From Gardnerella swidsinskii (GTDB lineage Bacteria; Actinomycetota; Actinomycetes; Actinomycetales; Bifidobacteriaceae): 64,000 nt of DNA. Below are positions 9,206-16,424 of this stretch, in pieces. A program made the position numbers and the translations under genes. Location of the stretch: the NCBI RefSeq assembly GCF_003397705.1, contig NZ_QJVB01000002.1, positions 368,173 to 432,172 of the forward strand, read 5' to 3'. Under the pieces are notes generated by a model that worked only from the letters and a program-made list of their open reading frames with translations, was not told where the DNA came from and ran no database searches. Within the stretch, counting starts at the first letter, position 1, and each line of letters opens with the position of its first letter.

Positions 9206-11047
9206 CTACCAATTCACAGGAACAGGATTTGTGCGTGGAGAAGAAGCTGGAATATCATACTTTTGCATTAAGAATTCTCCAATAGTTTTGAACAGTGGAC
9301 CTGCAGTCATACCACCATAAATACCTTGTGGATCACGCAAAACAACTGTTATGACGAAGCGAGGATTATCTGCTGGTATAGCACCCGACCAGTCGCTGAT
9401 TGTAGAGCTAAGTTTACCATCAGCGCCAGCAACTTCAGCTGTACCACTCTTTGCAGCAACACGATAACCATCGACACCAGCAAATCTGTGATAATGCTCA
9501 CCAGAATTTTCCAAAGCATTCATCATTTGTGCAGCAACATTTTCATCCAAAACGCGCGTTCCTGCAGGACGAGGAGACTTTGTAACCCTACCATTAGGAT
9601 CTATAACGGATTTAACTATTGACTGACGCAACCTAACGCCTTTATTTGCAATAGTTGCAATCGCATTAGTAAGCTGCAAAGCATTCACTGCATAACCCTG
9701 ACCAAACAGAACGGTATCTTTTTTACGACCATCCCAAGCTTGAACGCTAGGAAGCAAGCCACAAGATTCTCCTTGCAAATTCAATCCCGAGTACTGACCA
9801 AGACCAAATTTATAAAGATACTCATAGCGTTTATCTATCGGATATTTTTCACCAGCCATAACCATACCGACGTTAGAAGATTCCGAAAGAATACCAGCTA
9901 ATGTCCAACGCTCAACACCATGGCTAACAGCATCATGGAATGCTTGACCGTTCTTATTAAGAGTATTAGGAACAGCAAATTTATCAGTAAGCTTATGCGC
10001 ACCAGTTTGTAACATTCCAGACATTGAGAAAGCTTTACCAATAGAACCAGGCTCAAAGGTTTGGCTTACAGCTCTAGAAACATTCACCTTAGCTTGCGTT
10101 GTTCCAGCTTTAATCTCATCAGTATCTTCCAAAGCAAGTATTTCGCCAGTACGAACATCTTGCACTATTGCAATACCCCAAGTTGCATGATATTTTTTCT
10201 TGCCATCAAGCAAAACTTTTTTAACATACCAATCGACATCGCTATCGATTGTGAGCTTAACATCACTTCCGTTGATTGCAGGCTTAGATTCAGTTACAGT
10301 ACCAGGAATTTTCTCATTTCCTGCATTATTACCTTGATAACGCTGATATCCGTCCACGCCATTCAAAGTTGCATCTTTAGTAAATTCAAGACCAGTAACA
10401 CCAACCTCACCTTTACGATCTTTAATATCTTTACGATTAACTTCATCGGCATTAGCAACAGCACCAATAACAGATCCAAGAATAGGTCCGCTTGAATATA
10501 CTCGTTCACTACTGTTCTCTGCATAAATACACCCAGAAAGATTCAAATCGTCAATGGCACGTTTCATTGCAGGAGTCACGTTACGTTTCAATAAAACGTA
10601 ACGACCAACGCCAGCCAGTTTTCCACCAAGTTCTACAGAACTCATGTGCAAAATCGGAGCAAGCAAACGGGCGACCGCCACAGCGCCCGTGCCTTCTACA
10701 GGCTTGCCATTAAGCATATGACAGTTATGCTCGGTTTGTTTTGTGCAAGGAGTCGGAACAAAAGCCTGAGCATTAAGTGGATCTCCAATAATATTAAATC
10801 GCTCAACACTTTGAGCCAACACAGCACCATTAGCATCAAGTATGCGCCCACGACGTGCAAGAATTGGTCGCACACGACTACGCTCAGCCTGAGCTGCTTG
10901 TGCAGTTGAGCGAGCATTAATAATCTGTATAAAACTTAGCTTTACTATTGCACCAACACCAATTAACGCAAAAACAATTGCAATTACGGTGCACTTACGC
11001 GCAAATATCTGCTGAGGAGCGAAACGTTGTTTGATTAAGTGGCGCAT
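9206..11047 (-). CDS. ftsI: FtsI/PBP3-type septal transpeptidase (class B PBP)
   Basis: Cross-links peptidoglycan at the division septum. 613 residues: a short cytoplasmic tail, one transmembrane helix near residues 20-42, a dimerisation domain, then the transpeptidase domain. The penicillin-binding motifs are EPGSIGKAF (SxxK), SESSNVGM (SxN) and AAKSGTAEV (KSG). Family members more often read EPGSTFK or EPGSTMK, so the Ile-Gly here is a mild departure. No PASTA domains are present. I set the start at the ATG at 11047, which overlaps the ftsL stop as TGATG and has AGGAG 8-9 bases upstream. An in-frame TTG lies just before it. Likely partner of FtsW in this cluster. Confidence 0.94.
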   Translation of the reverse strand: MRHLIKQRFAPQQIFARKCTVIAIVFALIGVGAIVKLSFIQIINARSTAQAAQAERSRVRPILARRGRILDANGAVLAQSVERFNIIGDPLNAQAFVPTPCTKQTEHNCHMLNGKPVEGTGAVAVARLLAPILHMSSVELGGKLAGVGRYVLLKRNVTPAMKRAIDDLNLSGCIYAENSSERVYSSGPILGSVIGAVANADEVNRKDIKDRKGEVGVTGLEFTKDATLNGVDGYQRYQGNNAGNEKIPGTVTESKPAINGSDVKLTIDSDVDWYVKKVLLDGKKKYHATWGIAIVQDVRTGEILALEDTDEIKAGTTQAKVNVSRAVSQTFEPGSIGKAFSMSGMLQTGAHKLTDKFAVPNTLNKNGQAFHDAVSHGVERWTLAGILSESSNVGMVMAGEKYPIDKRYEYLYKFGLGQYSGLNLQGESCGLLPSVQAWDGRKKDTVLFGQGYAVNALQLTNAIATIANKGVRLRQSIVKSVIDPNGRVTKSPRPAGTRVLDENVAAQMMNALENSGEHYHRFAGVDGYRVAAKSGTAEVAGADGKLSSTISDWSGAIPADNPRFVITVVLRDPQGIYGGMTAGPLFKTIGEFLMQKYDIPASSPRTNPVPVNW

Positions 11048-11688
11048 CAATGTTTCTCCTGTTTTGCTTTCTGTTGATATTGACGATTTTGTTGGTCTTG
11101 TTTTTGAGTTTTATTTGAGTTATTTGTTTGTTTTGAGTTATTTGTTTGTTTTGAGTTATCGGCTTGTTTTGAGTTATCGGCTTGTTTTTCGTGCTTAGTT
11201 TTCTCAGAATGACTATGTTTTCGTTTTGCTGCATAATCACTCAAGTCAATAGAAATAGAACCTTGTTGCGGAACCATTCCCATTCGTTGCGCTCTTGCAG
11301 GAAGTTCAGATTCCAAAGTATCTAATTTCGCTTGACGAGCTTCCACATCCTGATGCAAACGAGAAATACGCATCTGTACTGCAGTTTGGTCGAAGGAAAT
11401 CTCTGCCATTTGCGTACGCAAAAGAAGCGAAGTCAACAACGTAACAACCATAAAAATCACAATAATCATGCAATTCACAAGAGGTACTTTGCGCGTATTG
11501 CTCCATGTCATAACCTTGCTGAATCGTTCAAGCACAGCAGAAGATTTACGTTGAGATGGGTTAAACACCGAAGGAGCAGAATTATGTACGTATTCTTTAC
11601 GAGTCGAATTATCTTTAGTACGACCAGCTGGAGCTGAAGCAGAAGACGCAGAAGAGCGCAAAACACGATTTTGCATGTTCAATACCAT
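11047..11688 (-). CDS. ftsL: FtsL-like bitopic division protein with repeat tail
   Basis: 213 residues. A basic Ser-rich cytoplasmic region of about 80 residues is followed by one transmembrane helix (VNCMIIVIFMVVTLLTSLLL). A short extracytoplasmic coiled-coil-like stretch comes next (ISRLHQDVEARQAKLDTLE), then PARAQRMGMVPQ. That architecture and the position between rsmH and ftsI are those of FtsL, although sequence identity in this family is always low. The C-terminal 60 residues are hydrophilic and carry a (D/N)NSKQ(A/T) hexapeptide repeat followed by Lys/Gln-rich sequence. The start ATG has GGAGG eight bases upstream. The next gene overlaps its stop codon by one base. Confidence 0.8.
   Translation of the reverse strand: MVLNMQNRVLRSSASSASAPAGRTKDNSTRKEYVHNSAPSVFNPSQRKSSAVLERFSKVMTWSNTRKVPLVNCMIIVIFMVVTLLTSLLLRTQMAEISFDQTAVQMRISRLHQDVEARQAKLDTLESELPARAQRMGMVPQQGSISIDLSDYAAKRKHSHSEKTKHEKQADNSKQADNSKQTNNSKQTNNSNKTQKQDQQNRQYQQKAKQEKH
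11116..11187 (-). repeat. Four 18-bp tandem repeats in the ftsL-like gene
   Basis: Four head-to-tail 18-bp units, each reading TGAGTTAT(TTG or CGG)(T/C)TTGTTT on the plus strand. They come as two identical pairs. On the coding strand each unit gives the six residues D/N-N-S-K-Q-A/T. Perfect or near-perfect units of a multiple of three can change copy number without breaking the frame. Confidence 0.9.
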
Positions 11689-11689
11689 G

Positions 11690-12727
11690 TCAGCGACCTC
11701 CTTTTATAGCTTTACGACCAGCCGCCTCATCTTCAAGCCTTGGAATCCAACGCTCCGGGATAGGGCGGCATAATTCGACAGCGCGCAAACGAACTGAAGA
11801 AGATCTAGTGTTATGAACAATTTCTTCTTTAGAAGCTTTCATAGCTCCGCGAGTAAGAGCTTTAAAGAACGGCTGAGCATCATCAGGAATAACAGGCATG
11901 TTTGCAGGAACATCAACTGTTAATCCTTGATTCATAAAACGTTTTACAGCTGTATCTTCCAACGAATGATAAGATTCAACAACTAAGCGACCATGCTCAC
12001 GAAGATGTAAAGCAATTTTAGGAAGAGTACGGCTCAATTTATCTAATTCACCGTTCACTTCAATACGCAAAGCTTGGAACACTCGTTTTGCTGGATTTCC
12101 AGTAGCGCGATGAGCTTTCGGAATTACAGAGTCAACTAAGCTAACCAACTGACCCGAAGTAGCAATAGGCTCCGTAGCACGAACTTCAACAATACGACGA
12201 GCAATAGGAGAAGCAAAACGTTCTTCACCATACTCTCGGAAAATTCTAGTTAATTCTCGAGAATCATAAGTAGCTAAAATCGTTGCGGCAGTAGTTGCTT
12301 GCGTCGTATCCATACGCATGTCAAGTGCTGTATCGTGAGAATAAGAAAAACCGCGATCAGTTTCGTCAATTTGCAAACTTGAAAGACCCAAATCCATAAA
12401 AGCAGCATCAATACGGTCAATGCTGTTTTCTTGTAGCACTTCATCAATCTCATCGAATGCTGCATGTGCAGGAATAAAACGATTCTCGAGACCTTCGCTG
12501 CGCATTCTTTGCGTTGCTAACGAAAGTGCTTCAGAATCACGATCAATACCAATAAGTGTTGCAAAAGGCGCAGCTTTAAGAAAAGCAGTCGCATGACCAG
12601 CAAGGCCTAAAGTGCAATCTACTACTATTGCGCCTTTGTGTTGCAAAGAAGGAGTAACTAAATCAACACAATCCTGCAATAATACCGGTGCGTGAATAGC
12701 TGTAATATCTTTCATAGCATCAGTCAT
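11690..12727 (-). CDS. rsmH: 16S rRNA (cytosine1402-N4)-methyltransferase RsmH (MraW)
   Basis: Methylates N4 of C1402 in 16S rRNA, using S-adenosylmethionine. The start HAPVLLQDCVDL is followed by VVDCTLGLAGHATAFL, the SAM-binding loop region, then IGIDRD, MDLGLSSLQID and RVFQALRIEVNGEL, all typical of RsmH. The length of about 345 residues is normal. The ATG at 12727 overlaps the mraZ stop as TGATG. A GTG three bases earlier and an ATG four codons later are alternatives. It is the second gene of the dcw operon, translationally coupled to mraZ. Confidence 0.96.
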   Translation of the reverse strand: MTDAMKDITAIHAPVLLQDCVDLVTPSLQHKGAIVVDCTLGLAGHATAFLKAAPFATLIGIDRDSEALSLATQRMRSEGLENRFIPAHAAFDEIDEVLQENSIDRIDAAFMDLGLSSLQIDETDRGFSYSHDTALDMRMDTTQATTAATILATYDSRELTRIFREYGEERFASPIARRIVEVRATEPIATSGQLVSLVDSVIPKAHRATGNPAKRVFQALRIEVNGELDKLSRTLPKIALHLREHGRLVVESYHSLEDTAVKRFMNQGLTVDVPANMPVIPDDAQPFFKALTRGAMKASKEEIVHNTRSSSVRLRAVELCRPIPERWIPRLEDEAAGRKAIKGGR

Positions 12728-13539
12728 CACATCACCGCCGGAAGTACATCGTCAGCAATATCTGCATAACCTTGCTCACGATCGGCAAGATATTCTTCCC
12801 AAGCAGACTTATTCCAAATCTCTGCACGCGTACCAACACCAATAACAACAATTTGATCGCCCAAATTGGCGTAATCTCTTAACATTGGCGGCACAACAAT
12901 GCGTCCCTGCTTATCTGGCTCTTCATCAACAGCACCAGAAAGGAACACACGAAGATAATCGCGAGCTGACTTATTGCTCATAGATGTGCGCTGAATTTGC
13001 GTTGCCATACGCTGGAACTCAACCATAGGTAGCACGTAAACACAATGCTCCTGACCGCGAGCCATAACAAAACCAGTTCCGAGCTGAGAACGGAATTTTG
13101 CAGGAAGTGCAACACGACCTTTATCGTCAATTTTTGGAGTATAAGTGCCTAACAAAATAGGTGTTGCTGGATGAGTTGACACAGCTTCTTGATATTGAGA
13201 AGCATAAAAAGGTGCAACTGGCATAGCTGCAGCTTGTGCAGACGAATCAGCAGCGCCGGACGGAGTGGAGGTGAAAACCGGTGCTGGCATATATTGCTGC
13301 ATTGCTGGCATAACAGTTGAAGGCATACCATAATAACCCTGAATTGACTGCTTAGACTGTACAGGTTGAACAGGCTGAACGTATTGCTGCTGAGACACTT
13401 GTGAATCTTGCATTTGCAGTGGCATCTGCGATTGCTGAGAAACATTTGAATCAGCAGCTTGTTGAGCCTGATTTATGGAATGCGAAGAGGAAGAATTGGC
13501 GTTATTGCGCGGTTGCTTATCAGCAGCACGACGTGCCAT
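12727..13539 (-). CDS. mraZ: MraZ transcriptional regulator with Gln-rich N-terminal extension
   Basis: DNA-binding regulator of the dcw operon, with two AbrB-like SpoVT halves. The first is PKIDDKGRVALPAKFR (about residues 133-148); the second is EPDKQGRIVVPPMLRDY. The conserved core is about 145 residues, the usual length of the whole protein. Here it is preceded by roughly 125 residues rich in Gln, Ser, Pro and Met (QQSQMPLQMQDSQVSQQQ, QPVQPVQSK). The start is well supported: TAAGGAGGTGG precedes the ATG. Direct repeats of TGGGG at 10-bp spacing lie 48-82 bp upstream and are the likely binding site, so autoregulation is expected. Confidence 0.94.
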   Translation of the reverse strand: MARRAADKQPRNNANSSSSHSINQAQQAADSNVSQQSQMPLQMQDSQVSQQQYVQPVQPVQSKQSIQGYYGMPSTVMPAMQQYMPAPVFTSTPSGAADSSAQAAAMPVAPFYASQYQEAVSTHPATPILLGTYTPKIDDKGRVALPAKFRSQLGTGFVMARGQEHCVYVLPMVEFQRMATQIQRTSMSNKSARDYLRVFLSGAVDEEPDKQGRIVVPPMLRDYANLGDQIVVIGVGTRAEIWNKSAWEEYLADREQGYADIADDVLPAVM

Positions 13540-13586
13540 ACTCCACCTCCTTAACTCAACATGTACTATGCCATTTACACGTTGTT

Positions 13587-13621
13587 CACCATTTTACCCC
13601 ATTCCTCCCCAAAAATCCCCA
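13587..13621 (-). promoter_or_regulatory. MraZ-box operator upstream of mraZ
   Basis: On the minus strand there are three TGGGG boxes exactly 10 bp apart, and a fourth degenerate box TGGTG after another 10 bp. On the plus strand these are CCCCA at 13617-13621, 13607-13611 and 13597-13601, and CACCA at 13587-13591. Known MraZ operators are tandem TGGG-type boxes at 10-bp spacing upstream of mraZ, and this matches in sequence, spacing and position. A CATAGT hexamer with a preceding TG, closer to the gene, could be the -10 element. Confidence 0.85.
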
Positions 13622-13687
13622 CTTTTTTACAAAATTTTTGATTTTTTTGAAGCAAACCACCAATAGAAAACAAAAGACCCTCACGCA

Positions 13688-13791
13688 GCGCGACGACCTG
13701 CCTGAGCGCTGCGATTTAGCGCGAAGGCAACTCGGAGCGCCGAGCTTGCTCAGAGTTGAAAGCACAGTGTGCTTTCACCGCAAGCGAGGTC
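13688..13791 (-). repeat. GC-rich double-hairpin repeat, copy 1
   Basis: Member of a five-copy family in this window (others at 13866, 35981, 48966 and 62341), here in inverse orientation. It begins with the shared end GCGCGACGACCTGC, then GCGCGAAGGCAACTCGGAGCG, and closes with a hairpin whose arms are GTTGAAAGCAC and GTGCTTTCAC. The terminal motif and hairpin are shared with the other copies while loop and stem sequences differ. Confidence 0.85.
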
Positions 13792-13865
13792 TGCCTTCGT
13801 CTCGATTGACGAAGGCAGGGCAGAGTTGCGTGGTTGCGCTTTAAAAACTAGGTTGTGGTTAGTGT

Positions 13866-13967
13866 GCGCGACGACCTGCCTGAGCGCTGACATTTAGCGC
13901 GAAGGCAACTCGGAGCGGAAACTCGCTAAAGTTGGAAGTCCAGTGGACTTCCAACGCGAGTTTCGTA
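13866..13967 (-). repeat. GC-rich double-hairpin repeat, copy 2
   Basis: Same family and orientation as the copy 178 bp to its left, with the same outer end GCGCGACGACCTGCCTGAGCG. The central hairpin has inner arms TTGGAAGTCCA and TGGACTTCCAA. Its outer arms are GAAACTCGC and GCGAGTTTC, whereas most other copies use GAGCTTGC and GCAAGCTC. Both arms changed together, so pairing is kept. Confidence 0.85.
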
Positions 13968-14026
13968 AGCGAGCGCGTAATCCGCGCGAGCGCAATCTGC
14001 AGCAGTGTCCCAAAACATCAAACAAA

Positions 14027-14062
14027 AGGCCCTAACGCAGTACAGTTTCTGCGTTAAGGCCT
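14027..14062 (-). terminator. Rho-independent terminator of the short-type glnA
   Basis: On the minus strand, 23 bp after the stop codon, AGGCCTTAACGCAG pairs with CTGCGTTAGGGCCT across an eight-base loop, followed by TTTTGTTTG. The stem is 14 bp with one mismatch. Confidence 0.88.
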
Positions 14063-14084
14063 CTAAAGTACAAAGTCACTCGCG

Positions 14085-15422
14085 TTACAAACGCGGCAAA
14101 TACTTCTCAAGCTCAAAAGGCGTAACCTGACGACGGTACTCTTCCCACTCTTGATGCTTATTGCGCAAGAAGTACTCAAAAGCGTGTTCACCTAATACGC
14201 TTGCAACGAAGTCCGAGCGCTCCATAATCTTTAGTGCTTCATCCAAGGATTCCGGCAATGGCTGAATACCCATTGCTTGACGCTCAGCATCAGTAAGCTC
14301 CCAAACATCGTCGCTAGTTGGATCGCACAAAGTCATTTGCTTTTCAATACCATCCAAACCGGCAGCAAGAAGCACAGAGTAAGCAAGATACGGATTCGCC
14401 ACAGGATCTAGCGCACGGAATTCCATTCGGCAAGAATTGCCTTTACCAGGCTTGTATTGCGGCACACGCAGAAGTGCAGAACGGTTGCTATGACCCCAGC
14501 AAACGTAGCTAGGAGCTTCCGCACCACCCCACAAACGCTTGTAAGAGTTCACATATTGATCAGTTACAGCGCAAATTTCTGAAGCATGATGCAAAATACC
14601 AGCCGCAAATTGACGCGCAATAAGAGACATATTAAATTCTTGACCTGCCTCATAAAAAGCGTTCGTGTCACCTTCGAACAAACTCAAATGCGTATGCATA
14701 CCCGATCCAGGCTGATCAGTTAGCGGCTTTGGCATAAAGCTTGCATACATTCCGCGCTCAAGAGAAATTTCCTTAACTACAGTGCGGAAAGTCATAATAT
14801 TGTCCGCGGTAGTAAGAGCATCTGCATAACGCAAGTCAATTTCGTTTTGACCAGGACCGCCCTCGTGATGCGAGTATTCTACAGAAATACCCATTTGCTC
14901 AAGCATACTAACTGCACTACGACGGAAATCCATAGCCGAACTTCTAGGAACGTGGTCAAAATAGCCACCCTCATCAATCGGCACAGGAGCTTTGGACCAA
15001 TCATCTTGAGCTTCAAACAAATAAAACTCAATTTCCGGATGAACGTAGAAAGTAAATCCTTTTTCTTTCGCTTTTGCGAGCGCAGTCTTCAAAACGTGAC
15101 GAGGGTCTCCCAGTGAAGGCTCTCCGTCTGGAGTTAGCACATCGCAGAACATGCGCGCTGTGCCTTCCGGACCTCCATGCCATGGAAGAATTTGGAACGT
15201 CGACGGATCCGGCTTCACAATCATATCGTCTTCTAGGACGCGAGTCATGCCTTCTATTGCTGAGCCGTCGAACCCTATTCCCTCTTCAAAAGCTGCTTCT
15301 AATTCAGCAGGGGCAATAGCAACGGATTTAAGCGTGCCTAAGACGTCCGTAAACCAGAGTCGAATAAAACGCACGTCTCGCTCTTCAACAGTACGTAGAG
15401 CAAACTCTTGTTGTCGATCCAT
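14085..15422 (-). CDS. glnA: Glutamine synthetase, type I, short (GSI-alpha-like) form
   Basis: Makes glutamine from glutamate, ammonia and ATP; cytoplasmic dodecamer in this family. 445 residues. Landmarks: RFIRLWFTDVLGTLKS near the N-terminus, FDGSAIEG, the metal and ATP region in YVHPEIEFYLF, GPGQNEIDLRYADAL, and SYKRLWGGAEAPSYVCWGHS. The C-terminal adenylylation loop (DLYELPPEE), present in the second glutamine synthetase at 52262, is not seen here. The frame continues to 15467, but AAGGGG lies six bases before the ATG at 15422, which gives the family's usual length. It has its own terminator. No clear nitrogen operator is seen upstream. Confidence 0.94.
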   Translation of the reverse strand: MDRQQEFALRTVEERDVRFIRLWFTDVLGTLKSVAIAPAELEAAFEEGIGFDGSAIEGMTRVLEDDMIVKPDPSTFQILPWHGGPEGTARMFCDVLTPDGEPSLGDPRHVLKTALAKAKEKGFTFYVHPEIEFYLFEAQDDWSKAPVPIDEGGYFDHVPRSSAMDFRRSAVSMLEQMGISVEYSHHEGGPGQNEIDLRYADALTTADNIMTFRTVVKEISLERGMYASFMPKPLTDQPGSGMHTHLSLFEGDTNAFYEAGQEFNMSLIARQFAAGILHHASEICAVTDQYVNSYKRLWGGAEAPSYVCWGHSNRSALLRVPQYKPGKGNSCRMEFRALDPVANPYLAYSVLLAAGLDGIEKQMTLCDPTSDDVWELTDAERQAMGIQPLPESLDEALKIMERSDFVASVLGEHAFEYFLRNKHQEWEEYRRQVTPFELEKYLPRL

Positions 15423-15620
15423 AATAAACCCCTTGGGTATCATCCGGTTGTATGCATAGCCACGCACATATGCATATTCACGTGCAATTGTAGTGTATTA
15501 TTTCGTATTGCGCTTCATATGTTGAGCTTATCTGCAATGAATTTACGTAATTGTAATGAAATTTCTACTTTCTAACGCAACTTCTTCAATTTAATATGCC
15601 AATTAATTGCTTAATTATTT

Positions 15621-16343
15621 TTACTTTCTTTTGCCATATTTTTGGAATAGCTCGTACGCGTTCGCATCGCTCAAATCGTCACTATTGAACATTTCTATAT
15701 TTTGTTTCGAAATAGTTTCAACTGTTTCCATGCCAATAGCTAAATCTTCTACTGTACGCGACCACACAGCTAATGCCATAGGCGCAACTATTTCTTGCGG
15801 TTCGCAATTATATTCGTAAACTTTTGCAGTTAATTTATCAGCTCTATTTGTAATGAGCATAACATCCATTCCACGGAAGAAATCAACAAATTTTTGCACT
15901 GCTTCTTCCGGCTCATTGCCGTCCAAATTTTTTAATACTGCAACAGCACCTTGCTCTTCATCGAAGCATCGTGCTGAAACACTAGCCATTTTGCAAAAAG
16001 CAGCTAGTAACTGAGCAGGCTGCACATACGTAATCATTAACGCAACTTTTGCTTTATTTCCAAGCAAACCTTGCAAATCTTCTTCAAAATTAGCTTCTTC
16101 AATATTGCGCATAGCTTGATCAAGAAAATCATTTTCTTGATTATCGTCGCTTTTTTGGTTATTTTCTAAATTTTCGCTATTTAAATTTTCTTGCGACTCT
16201 TCTTTAAATTCACGTTCAAATCCAGCGAGCGCATTATCTAATTCCGCATCAGTAAAAGAAGTGCGCACAGAATCGTCATTGTTACGCTCACCATCATTTT
16301 TACGCTTATCGTCACTGTTACGCTCGTCACCGTTGTTTAACAT
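15621..16343 (-). CDS. Hypothetical acidic cytoplasmic protein
   Basis: 240 residues, not recognised. The first 100 are acidic and rich in Asn, Asp, Glu and Ser (ERNSDDKRKNDGERNNDDS) and look disordered. The remaining 140 look globular. They include VALMITYVQPAQLLAAFCKM, an AVAVLKNLDGNEPEEAV stretch, FFRGMDVMLITNRADKL and a helical C-terminus. No signal peptide or transmembrane helix is present. The ATG at 16343 has GAGGAGG about 11 bases upstream. It lies 81 bp downstream of dnaE on the same strand and may be co-transcribed. Glutamine synthetase follows after about 200 bp. Confidence 0.8.
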   Translation of the reverse strand: MLNNGDERNSDDKRKNDGERNNDDSVRTSFTDAELDNALAGFEREFKEESQENLNSENLENNQKSDDNQENDFLDQAMRNIEEANFEEDLQGLLGNKAKVALMITYVQPAQLLAAFCKMASVSARCFDEEQGAVAVLKNLDGNEPEEAVQKFVDFFRGMDVMLITNRADKLTAKVYEYNCEPQEIVAPMALAVWSRTVEDLAIGMETVETISKQNIEMFNSDDLSDANAYELFQKYGKRK

Positions 16344-16424
16344 ATTCGTTATTTCCTCCTCTTTCAATGTAATTCTTAAAGCATACCTAGTTTTATATTT
16401 TATCAAACCAGTAGTGCATATTTT

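Larger units (their letters stand above)
13540..14084. other. Non-coding region between glnA and mraZ
   Basis: 545 bp without a credible gene. From the mraZ side it holds the mraZ ribosome binding site and MraZ boxes and an AT-rich stretch to about 13680. Two GC-rich hairpin repeats follow in the same orientation, with a separate perfect stem between them (CTGCCTTCGTC at 13791-13801 pairing with GACGAAGGCAG at 13808-13818). The glnA terminator is at the far end. Open frames here come from the GC-rich repeats. Confidence 0.8.

Noticed and set aside
11116..11187. 18-bp tandem repeat considered as a DnaA-box or origin iteron cluster
   Set aside because: It lies in frame inside the ftsL-like gene and has no DnaA-box match (TTATCCACA type).
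13401..13844. 147-codon plus-strand frame over the mraZ 5' end and the repeat
   Set aside because: Antisense to mraZ, crosses its operator, and runs into the repeat with no coding features.
13688..13967. Repeat pair considered as a CRISPR array or att sites
   Set aside because: The units are about 100 bp, palindromic and diverged, with no regular spacers, cas genes or integrase nearby.
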